This document shows, in pieces, positions 1 through 15,920 of a DNA stretch of 40,930 nucleotides. Each line of letters opens with the position of its first letter. Position 1 is the stretch's first letter. The notes beneath the pieces are model-generated. The model saw nothing but the letters and a program-made list of their open reading frames with translations. It did not search any database and was not told the origin of the DNA. This DNA is from Bigelowiella natans CCMP2755 (taxonomy: Eukaryota > Cercozoa > Chlorarachniophyceae), in NCBI GenBank assembly GCA_000320545.1, contig ADNK01002954.1:1-40930 (forward strand), in the 5' to 3' direction. The position numbers and the translations under genes were made by a program.

Positions 1-29
1 GCGATATGATCGTGTGTGCTGTTTCGTAG

Positions 30-200
30 GCTGTCGCAGAAATATGGAATATCGAAGCTACGAGATTAAGCATAGGGGGGCATGGCGGCATCGCCACAAT
101 CGAAAGAGGCGCTCAACTAGATATGCGACATAACGTTATCAGAAATGTTGTCGTGACTGGAGACGGCGGCGTAGTACGTGAAGCAATGAAATATCACACA

Positions 201-237
<37 letters not shown>

Positions 238-286
238 TATGTATTAAATATGTGTATAAGAATATAGAAATTTTGCGTTGGGGCGG

Positions 287-328
<42 letters not shown>

Positions 329-958
329 GTGTGTGTGTGCACGCACAAGGATGATATGGTCTTCCATTGCAAACGCACATATGCGACCATGGGGCACACA
401 ACAACAGCATGCCTACTCGCAATAAGGCCTGAACACAACATGACTAGTCTCCTCATTATCAGGTGCATATGTGGGGGGAATCCTCCAAAGCAAATCTAGT
501 AAACATGACAGTTTCTTCCGTCTCTGCGAGATCAGGAGGGATCTCCTGGCTATGGAAGAACACCGTACTGAACATCTCACAAGGCTCGTCCTTCTCCGAC
601 TTCTCCACCGAGACGTTCGGTGGCGGCATCGAAGGGCTGGGGAGCTCGCGCGTGTTGATTGAGAATTCAACGCTCAGCAGCTTGCAGTCGGGTCGCGGTG
701 GGGGCTTCAGCCTCGGAGAGAACGCTTTTGTCATGATGCGGGCCTCCGTGCTGACTGGGGCCACCGCCCAAGGCAAGGGCGGCTTTGCCTTTATGGAAGG
801 CTCGTCAAAGATGTACGTGTCAAATTCCAAGCTCTCTCAGCTCGCTGCCGGGAACGCAGCAGTAGCCATGCTGGAAAACGAGGCGTTCTTGGAGATGAAG
901 GAAACGACTGTGCAACAAGCCCACGGTAGTAGTAGTAGTAGTAGTAGTAGTAGAAGTT

Positions 959-991
<33 letters not shown>

Positions 992-3921
992 AATTAGGAG
1001 TAGTAGCAGTAGTGGTACTAATAGTACTTGCAGTTGTAGTTGAGGTTGTAGCGACAGAATAAAAAACCAAAAAAAAGAGAAGAAGGAGACTTCGTTGGTT
1101 AGGAAGCTAGCAACGTAACAGCGGGGGGGTTGTTGGCGGTCTATAAATAGCTATTGTAGCAGGATAATCATCTATATGTCCGCACAGCGCTTGAGTGCGG
1201 CAGCAATAGAAACAAATTAAGAACAAAGGCGACATGGCCCTGCTCCTTTCAACACGCGTCATCGCATTTTATCGCTTGCATCGCCCGTGCTTCCCTTGAT
1301 GACTGCCTCCACGATGCCTCATTTTCCTTCTTCTTCTACCTCTTCTTCTTCTTCTTTTTCTTCTTTTTCCCTGCTGTAACAGGGGATAGTGTGTCTGCAG
1401 GGCTTTGGCTCATCGAACAATCCTCCACTCACCTCGTCGGCCTCCATGCGGAGCAGTGTAGCCTTCCGGCACCAACCCCACAATCATCCATTGCACTTAC
1501 GCGGGGTTTCTTATTAGTCGGAGGGACCGCACGGGCGATCGCGTCACGCTGCTCGTTTAAAAGCATGGAGGCGGCTAGTGCTGTCGGTTGCTACGGTAAA
1601 GGTTCTTTGGACATCTCAGACAGCATCTTCGAAAGCAACCATGGGGGCTTGGCGGGCGGTGCTTTACGCCTCAGCACCTACGGTAGCGTGGAGATAAAGC
1701 GATCAATCTTCACCAGAAATGCCGCCACCGAATGTGGAGGTGCGATCCTGTATATGGATGATGGTGATGGGAACAATGCAAGCAGTCTGATGGCTGACAA
1801 CACCCGCTATATCCTTCACGATTTGCGATTTTTCTCGAACACAGCTAAGAAGGGTGGTGCGCTATGTCGCGCTGGTTTAGCGTTTTATCCGTCCCTTCCC
1901 GTGGATATTATGAACTCGCACTTTGAGAACAACACTGCCTCGGGTGATGCGGGGGGGGCAGCATACCTCCTAGGTGGGAAGGCGGACATCTTCAACTGCT
2001 CCTTTCTAGGCAACACGGCTGCGCGCACAGGAGGCGCGGTGCAGCTTCATTCATCGTTCGGGGCCAACATCTCGAATTCCAACTTCACCGGGAACACTGC
2101 TAGAGGGGACACGACGATGACGTCGGCTTCATCTAGAAGCTTTGACAGCTTCGCCGCCGGGGGTGCACTCTACATCTCCGACGCTAACGACTCGCTATCG
2201 TCCTCCGGCAGCCAAGCACCCCCCTCGGGAGGGGGGGAAAGCGCAATTGTGCGGATCACGCGGACGGTGTTTCAAGGCAACATCGCGCAGCTAGGGTTGG
2301 GTGGTTCGATCTACTGGAATACACTTCCATCGAAGCCGATGATGCTGCCGGGGAATACCTTTTCGGGGAATCATAACGGTGCCACTAATGTTGGCAGCCG
2401 TGACGGTTTAACCACCTCCTCCACCTCTTCCGCCTCCTCCACTACCTCCATCAGTGGAGACGGCACTTCTATCGCCAGTGGGCCTTACCGATTGTGGTGG
2501 AATGTCTCGAGTCTCCGAGCAGATTCAAACTCAATTTGGAATTCTAGCGCTGAGGTGAAGCTCGAGGACTTCTACGGGCAGCAAATGCGGCTTGAAAACT
2601 TGAATGTAGTACATCTGGTCAGCCCGAATGCCAGATTCTCATTTGGGTCGCAGACATTCCAAGATGGTGCGGCGTGTTTTGGCCAGACATGCGCGAACGC
2701 CATCAATTCGGGGGGGACCACAGTAGTGTCTGGTATCCCAAACACAACGACGTCCATCATCGCGACGACGATAATTACGTGGGAGGGCCGCGATGGCGTC
2801 TCCCGATCCTACACGCTGAGCACCTCGACTTCTGAGCTGCACATCAACGCGTGCCGCCGGGGACAGACAATTGGCTTGAGGCTGTGCGAGAACTGCCCCG
2901 CAGGTTCATATCAACCACGGGTTCCATCGAGTTACGACGCTGTACCGGCGACATGCATCAGTTGCCCTGCCGGGAAGGTCGCGCCATCAGCTGCTATGGC
3001 CCGATGCAATACATGCCAGATGGGTGAGGATCGTGTCATCACCACAACAAAATGGGGATGTCGCTCCGTTCAAACACACCGATATTCTTTGGTCCGAGAC
3101 AGGGACTTACGTCCTGTCTCGGAACAAAGGAGCACACTATGTTTCAATTGTTCCCTCATATGTATCGAGAGGAGGCATCTTCTTTGCTATGCTATTCGTA
3201 GAAGGGGTAGAGGTAAAGGCAGGGTTAACGTACCGGAAAAATTGCAGGGCAGTATTTTGAGGTTCGGGGGGCTGTTGTTCCTAGACTCTACGACACGAAC
3301 ATAAACGCGTGAGCGCAGTCGCTACTTTTAAGCGAATTTTTTTTGTAGTTTCCAAAGTGCCATCTTGGCTGGTTTATTATGCAACTACATTGTATGCGGC
3401 CTGCTTGTGTGGGGTGGTGGTAATGGTGATTGGTATGCTGTCCTTTCCGTTGATGTTCAAACTTTGCCTCTGTTACTTTTGCTTCCCTTTCTGCTATGCT
3501 GCATGCCAGGATTCGTTTCAAGTACAAGCGGGCAGACAGAATGTGTGCAATGTCGGCCAAACTACATTCCAAACATAAACTCAACGGAATGTCTCGCATG
3601 CACGCAGAATGCTCGCGTTCTGGAAGGCACGCGCCAGTGCCTGTGTGTGAACGGATATTTTGCAAAAACCAGCGAGACGGATGATCTCGGCAACCCAGAA
3701 ACTTGCTATGATTGCCCTCCAGGTGTACGGAGATCTGTAATATGCGTTTGTGTGTGTGTGTGTGTGTGTAAGTGTGCTGTTGCGTGCATTACACACTCGC
3801 ACGAAATCAAAATCACATATTTTGATCTGTATAAGCATTTATATCTCGTCTTGCACCGATTATAAATTCATAATCCTAGCATGATTCGCACATAGATGAT
3901 CGCAGACAAATATACGCCACT

Positions 3922-3967
<46 letters not shown>

Positions 3968-6528
3968 ACATATTATCAGGCGCTTTGTGCTCGGAAGATG
4001 GCAACGTGGATGTCAATGTGACAAACAAGCAAGGCTTCTGGCGGGATATATGGGACAGCAATGTGCGATTCGTCAAGTGTCCTGTACCAGCCGCTTGCTC
4101 TGAAGGAGGCTACGATATTCGGAATCGAAACGGCGTGAGTAACAGTAACAGCAGCAGCAGTAGCAGTAGCGGAGACGCACAGAAGTGCCAAGAGGGCTAC
4201 GAGGGGAACTTATGCACCGAGTGCGCGGAGGGATACGGGCGACTTAATGAATTCGAATGCCAGAAATGCCCAAGCTCTCCCTTGCTCAACTATTTGCGCA
4301 TCTTCGGCGCATTTGTTCTCATCGTGCTAGTGTCGCTAGTGCTGACGTCGATGAATATTACGGCGTCGGAAGACGCACTCTTCCACGAGCGACCAACGGC
4401 GGCTAGTCGGCGCTCAAAACTGACGAAGATCTTCCTCTCAGCGATGCAGTTCGTTGCGATAGCTGGGTCTTTCGAGTTCCAATGGCCTCCGGCGATCCGA
4501 TCGTTGTTGACCGTGCAGGCGGCGACAGGGAACGCTCCACAGGCGCTGCTAAATGTGGACTGCGCGATGATGAATGTAAACACAGGAGTTCAGCCGTTTT
4601 ATATCAAGTGCCTTATCTTAGCGCTCGTGCCGCTCTTGATCCCTGTCTTGGCCAAGCTATCTCTCTGGATGCATGCCAGGATTTCGGCTCTCACGGCGTG
4701 CGTATTTGGGGAGGAGAGTGAGCCAGAATCGATGGGACGGCGAGAAGATACAAAGGGAGAGACAGGTAGGGAGAGTTTCTCTCAGCCCCCAACGATGGAC
4801 GCCATGATGATCAGAAAGATGAATGACGGGCGGTACAAAACCGCGGCGATTTCCCTGTTCTTCTCGCTCTATCCATCAATCACTCTCCAAGCCTTTCAGC
4901 TCTTCAAATGCCGCAACTTCAGTGGGAACAACGATCCGGACGGGTACCTTCTCATCGCGGATATGCATGAGAGGTGTCACACGGGCATGCACATCGCCAT
5001 GCTGTTTTCCCTTGGCTTGCCAATGGTTTTATGCTACGTTATCGGGTTCCCAGTTCTTTGCGCGGTGCTGCTTCGCCGGGGGAAAGATAAGATCCCAAAT
5101 GTGCTGCGAAAGCGCGGTTACCTATTCACCTCCAAGCGCGACCGCATTGTGGTGCTCCTAAAGTCCATGCCGCTCTTTCTACTCTTCAACGGTTACAAGG
5201 GAAATTATTACCTGTACGAGGTAGTTGTCCTTCTTCGCAAGGTCTTCATCGTCGCCATAGCTGTGTTCTTCGAGGACAAGCAGGTGCAGGCGCTCTTGGC
5301 GATTCTGCTGGTTGTGGTTTCGCTCTGCCTGCACATTAGACTCCAGCCTTACGACAACGACGAAGCCAACTTCCTCGATGGGGCTGGCATGGTGACATGT
5401 TTTCTGACATTTTTCCTGGGAAGTTTCTTGTACGTCGACGTGTCCTTCGAAATCATGATCATGATTTCGTTTGTAATCCTTTTGGCCAACGTACTCTTCA
5501 TCTCAGTCTCCGTGTGGTACATCCTGCGAACGGTTCTCTTGGGAAACAAAGAGGAGGAGGAAGAGGAGGAGGAGGGAGGGGAAAGCATGCTAGATGTTGT
5601 AGTAGCAGGATCAATAGTGAATAATGGCTACCGAGAAGAAAAAGCAAATACGGATGAGAATGACATCGGTGTTCGTAGCTACAAGGGCAGCGACATCAGC
5701 GACATCCCAAACGCCAGAATCATACGAAGGCTGAGCCAGCGAAACATGAACATTCCCCAAGCGTTCCCTGACAGCTCCATTCAACTGCCAACGATTACGA
5801 GCTTGCATGAGAGGAGAGAGAAGAAGAAGAACAAGGAGAAGAGCAAGAAGAATACGGCAGGCCCTATTTTGTATCCCGCAGCACGTAGTACAGTCTCGAT
5901 TAGATCCCTAGTCAATGCAGATACTATTTCTGGTCGGGAAGATGTTATCCAAGGTGAGATTCTCCCTCCCCCATCGCAGAAAAGGGGAGTGGAGAACGTG
6001 TATAGGAACAAGGACACGATAGAGGCTCACTTGGCAGTCGCTGCAGATGTTTCGATAAGTGACAGCCCCGATGCCATGAGTTCCTTCTTGAAGAATAGCT
6101 CACTCAATCTCAGTCGCCTAGCACTACGGCAACAGAAAGCGAATCGCTCCTCTTTTGATGAAGCATTGGACGAGAAGAACGTGTCATCACGCGATCAAGA
6201 GCGCACTGATGGACAAGAGCCTGAAGATGCTGCTAGTTCCATTACAAGGAACAAGAGCCGTTTCCGGCCCACACAAAGTCTCACTATTGATCGAGGAGGC
6301 GTGTCGGTGGCGAATGAGTCGATCAGTAATATGATTTCTGATCCATTGCAAGGGCTGGTTTCAGGGACAAAAGAGGGAAAGATCAGTGCGACGTTTCACC
6401 AGGATAGTAGTAGTAGTAGTGGTAGTGGTCAGCCTGCACTTGTACAGGTAGACCTAATGAGTAGCAGCAGTAGCAGCAGCGGCAGAAGTAGCAGAAGTAG
6501 TAGTAGTGATAGTAGTCACGTATTGTAG
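30..6528 (+). CDS. Beta-helix (Pmp-like) / Cys-rich / multi-pass membrane protein, 5' partial
   Basis: Proposed exons: about 30-170, 463-925, 1383-3023, 3510-3722 and 3980-6528. All junctions are GT-AG; the intron phases are 0, 1, 1, 1. The N-terminal ~650 residues are Gly/Asn/Ser-rich repeats of the GGxxY/GGA...F..N type (for example GGALRLS and GGAVQLHSS), as in right-handed beta-helix or chlamydial-Pmp-like ectodomains. Next comes a cysteine-rich stretch (CENCPAG, CISCPAGK, CVQCRPNY, CYDCPPG) like GCC2/GCC3 ephrin-receptor-type repeats. The last exon begins with more Cys motifs and then has at least eight hydrophobic spans between about 4285 and 5530. A long Ser/Lys/Glu-rich, presumably cytoplasmic tail follows. 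This order suggests a cell-surface receptor, channel or adhesion protein; similar proteins are common in stramenopiles. The true start lies left of the window. The acceptor of the 463-925/1383 junction could also be at 1400, in the same phase. Ligand and function are unknown. Confidence 0.8.
171..462 (+). repeat. Intron with (CA)n at 195-236 and (GT)n at 289-324
   Basis: This is the intron between the first two visible exons of the beta-helix gene. It holds a CA array followed by a GT array, which are complementary and could pair in the pre-mRNA. The open frames over it (HTHT.., VCVC..) are repeat artefacts. Confidence 0.75.
926..1382 (+). repeat. Intron whose 5' end is a (GTA)n microsatellite
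   Basis: The donor GT at 926 is the first of about 20 near-perfect GTA units running to about 990. Each unit carries a GT and resembles the GTAGT donor consensus. A long TTC-rich polypyrimidine tract at 1326-1370 precedes the acceptor at 1382. Confidence 0.7.
3723..3979 (+). repeat. Intron with (TG)n at 3749-3769 and (CA)n at 3927-3962
   Basis: The TG array starts 26 nt after the donor and the CA array ends about 17 nt before the acceptor. The two arrays are complementary and would bring both splice sites together if paired. Confidence 0.8.
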
Positions 6529-7826
6529 AATTGACTTCAACATTATATGCCGCGATTTTTACTACCACGAGATTCTAAAGCACGTTGATTACGTTCATAC
6601 CAGCAGCTGAAAGTATACCTATAGTCTTCAGCTCTCTGGTTTATTACAACGCAGGGAATAGAAATAGAGAGAACTTGATCTTGGAGCGCCTGATCCCGTC
6701 CTAGGTCATCCTATAAGCGCAAAAAAGGTTTTGTACCCATTAGAATTCCAAGATTAATTGGGAACCTACTCTACTTTTTACCGCCCAGAGTAATGCCGTT
6801 TATGTAGAAAGTGTTTATAAAATCATTCATGGAGCATGTGTCTTCAGGCTTTGTCCATCACTTGTATGCATTCGCATTATTTTTGTCCATGTTTGTGCAA
6901 TTCGGTCATGTTCTCATCAAGTGCATCCATCTCTGCCCATGTGAGCAGAATCCTGCGCAACGTGTGTGCACCTGCACATCCTTCATGTGGACGCGCGCTC
7001 AGGCACGTGAGCTTTCCACCCAATTGTGGCTTGAGATGTTGTGCGCAAGAGGGAAAGGCTAATTGGCCATTTGACACCATGAAAGAGTGCACATGCACGT
7101 GGCTATTGTGTGGATGGGCCATTATGAGACCAAAGCCTGTCCTGAAGCGTGCATAGCCAAACATTCATAATGCGATGTCTGGCCGTACTAGCATAGTGAT
7201 TGACAACTCTCACGCTTGCCACACACACAGTGCAATGTGACACACCGCTGTCGTATTCACCCTTGAACATGCGTCGCCCTTGCCAGCGACGCTTGCCAAT
7301 GGGGACGTGCCGAACGCCCATTCGCACAGCGCTAGAATGAGATCACATTTCCTGCGCTAGCGTTGTACTGTGTGACTCATGTTATTCATGGCACATGCTG
7401 TGCATGCGTGCATGCGACGACGTACTGCCAGCCACACACACAAATGGACTTGATCGTCATTCGCGCGCGCATGTAAACCTCAAGCCTGCCACGACGTCAC
7501 AAGATCATGCTCCTGGTTCAATATGTCAAGGCTATGTGACAACTTAGCATGCAGCATCACGATTGTATGTATGCCCGAGATGGTCTATTTACAGGCCGCC
7601 GCACTGACCTCCATTCATTCAAGACATTCTTTGCAGCCATCGGTGTTGGAATAACAGCAGTTAATGTGTACGGACAGAGATATTGATCACTGAATCGGAG
7701 CATACTCCGACCTGTTATACACAAGAACAAGATATAAGGAGAGCTACTAGGTACTGATACGACGCTCCTTTCCCAATTAAACAACCCGTATATTCGACAA
7801 ACGTTATTGTCGCCGTAAGTATTCAT
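6529..7826. other. Convergent intergenic region, CATG-rich
   Basis: No supportable gene. This is the 3'-3' gap between the beta-helix gene and the DUF3228-like gene. It is unusually rich in CATG, TGCATGC and GCGCGC palindromic words, mostly at 6830-7560, for example the GCATGC cluster at about 7395-7420. Confidence 0.7.
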
Positions 7827-9666
7827 TTATGCACATGCACGAGAACTCGAAATCAAAATTGCGCACCAGAAAGCCACAGCATCTTTGTATTTATCTCTGT
7901 TCATTTGGACCCCGCTTCCGCCTTCCTCTTTTCCGAGTGCGTTCCGCATCATTGTGATTGGTTGCATGGGAGTCTCATATCTAACACACGCCAAGAGAAC
8001 GGATGTGTACAGACATACATAGACACACGTGCGTGCGTATGTGCATGCTGCGTCTATCTGTATGTATGTGTGTAAAGTGTGTGTGCGTGAAATGATAATT
8101 TTCTCTCAAAAAGAAGGAAGTACACTCCAATTATGTGTTGCTAAAGTACGGGAAATCTGTTGGTTTCACGCTGACGATGCCCCATGGCGCTTCTTCCTGG
8201 TATGATGGATCATCGCCTTTCGCTTCCCTTTTATTGGTGCAACGGTGTTTCAACTCTCGATTTTCATTCTTCTATGCAAAATGACGGTATAATGGCAGTT
8301 TTTGGGGTCCCCCCGTCCCCTCGAGAATTTTATCGAAGTGTATTTTGTGACACCACCTTTCTTTCCTGATTTGCTCTCTAGAATAGAGGATAATGTCGAG
8401 ATATTTGGCTTGCGGAGGCTGTTGTTGAAGGGCCGATTTCGGGAACCAGCGTGTGAGAACTGGCAACTCCTATCATACACACACACACACACACACACAC
8501 ACAGCAATGCGTGTACGCGGTGTGTATGTGGCTGGGTGAAGAAAGTAGCATGCACTTATCATAATTAATGGCATTATAGAATAAAATTTCCAAAACTGGC
8601 CAAGGGGAGGACATTTATCGCTGCGACAATGGCGAAGAGAACGACGGTAGTAACGATAACCCATTCATATTCTTCATATTCCTATCAATTACGTGAGATC
8701 ATAATGATATATATTCACCTTCTCAGTCCTGGCCTGGTATCCTGAACGAAGCAGATGTTCGTTTTCTCCTGTGATTTTCACCGCACCAGAGCCTGTAGCG
8801 TGTTATTGTTATCCCGTTGTGCGTTAGTACGTGTCGTGCATCACTTAAAAGGAATTATGTGACGAGTAGGTCGAATTACACATAGTATTGCAAAAGGTCT
8901 GTTCTTATGAAACAGTAATATAATCGCAACAGCATTTGTACTACTAGATACGTTGCACATATGAGAATATACAGAAGTATCATTACAATTTAGTCTCATA
9001 GGACGATGTGTGGTGTCTACTACTGGCAGGAGTGAAGTTAGGGACGAAAAGATGCTTGCAGAAAGGAGCATATCCGTCAACGAGCTTCTTGCCTCCTGTT
9101 TTATGTAGTCGTTGTTCGTTTGTTAGGGAAAGAATGTACAAATGTATGGAGGAGAATTCTTGTTGGGTTGACCAATTCGTATCTGTTCTTCAAGTTCCTC
9201 CTCCTCCTCCCCCCCTTCTCTGAAGCACCACTATCACCTTCTTCATACAGCGCATTAATCCTCTTCACGAAGTCGGCTGCATCATGGTCGATGGGGCTCG
9301 AGCTGCTTCCGTCAGGCTTGAACTGCCTTTCTGCGAATGGATCCAGCACGATATCGTTTCCAGTCTAATTTACATCAAAATTTTTATTCGGACGGTGATA
9401 GAATGAGGGAACACTTGGTGGTGATGAAAAAACGGGTGTCCTACTGTGGCCGCCGCCGTAGTCGACTCGGCCTCTGCAGATGCTCGGGATCCGCTTCCAC
9501 CACTCAGTTTGGTGAACATCCTTCGTCTTCGAACCCCACCATCTGTCAGTCTTGACCTCCAAAACCCTCTCGAAACAGCTAGATCACCTCCCCTCCGTGC
9601 AGTGAAGAGAAGCGTTCGTGCTGGAGTGCTCAGGGCGCACAGCATGGTAGCCACAGCGACGGACAT
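7827..9666 (-). CDS. DUF3228-like protein with N-terminal presequence, 7 exons
   Basis: Exons on the minus strand: 9666-9445, 9364-9238, 9095-9024, 8768-8719, 8469-8357, 8227-8150 and 7980-7827. Every boundary is GT-AG, the phases 0,1,1,0,2,2 all close, and the product is 271 aa ending in TAA. The spliced protein reads through blocks DPFAERQF, LVDGYAPFCKHLFVPNF, ENEHLLRSGYQARTEK, ELPVLTRWFP, YLDIILYSREQI, APWGIVSVKP and PMQPITMMRNALGKEEGGSG. I recall this series from the DUF3228 family of unknown function, found in algae, plants and some protists. The family name is from memory; the block order is seen. The first ~70 residues are Arg/Ser/Ala-rich with a hydrophobic start (MSVAVATMLCAL), which suggests plastid or mitochondrial import. 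The conserved Cys in APFCKH could be functional. The reaction is unknown. The gene runs divergently from the ankyrin gene. Confidence 0.88.
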
Positions 9667-10076
9667 AGCAGTTGTCAAAGCTGTCACAGCGCTCTCAGGT
9701 CTAGTCCAAAAATAACCTAAATTATTAGTATGACGACAAGAATCTGTTTGATGATGGAGTTGTCGCACCTTCGAAATAGCACACTGCGGAAAAAGTCCCG
9801 TATGGGCCGAATTGCAAAGAAAAGCAGGCCATATTTCTTTTTACTTCTCCATGAGCTAGTTATTAATTGTCAGATACAATTGGCCTGCGTTTCGCCCGAG
9901 ATCCCGGTCGAAAGCCAGGGATATTTCTAAACTAAAAGAGCGGGGTGCGCGGTCGGCCATTCCTTGGGAATACTTCCTGTGTCATGGAAATTCTGCCGAC
10001 TAAAACAGAAAATGCCCGTGGTTTCGGTCTCCGAGACCTCGGAGATCGGTCTTAAATCTCCTACAACCCGTTGAGA
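9667..10076. promoter_or_regulatory. Divergent intergenic region (shared promoter)
   Basis: About 410 bp separate the starts of the DUF3228-like gene (-) and the ankyrin gene (+). No convincing gene is seen. It contains a perfect 8-bp inverted repeat with a 2-nt spacer (TCTCCGAG-AC-CTCGGAGA) at 10028-10045, 32 bp before the ankyrin ATG. No clear TATA box was recognised. Confidence 0.5.
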
Positions 10077-15767
<5,691 letters not shown>

Positions 15768-15920
15768 GCGACGACAACGATGGTGTTATCCGTGCTCGAG
15801 CACAAAACTGCTTCTCTTCTTCTGAACATAGATGGTCTCGATCGAAATTCTGAATCAACTACTACAACTACACTACTGCTACCACTACAAAACATTCTGG
15901 ATATAGCTACCTTGCTGTAG

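Noticed and set aside
123-499. Overlapping open frames of His-Thr and Val-Cys repeats
   Set aside because: They are translations of CA/GT microsatellites in an intron.
9096-9182. Alternative acceptor at 9183 for exon 3 of the DUF3228-like gene
   Set aside because: It keeps phase but inserts ~29 non-conserved residues between YEEG and KKLVDGYAPF. The acceptor at 9096 gives the compact family spacing.
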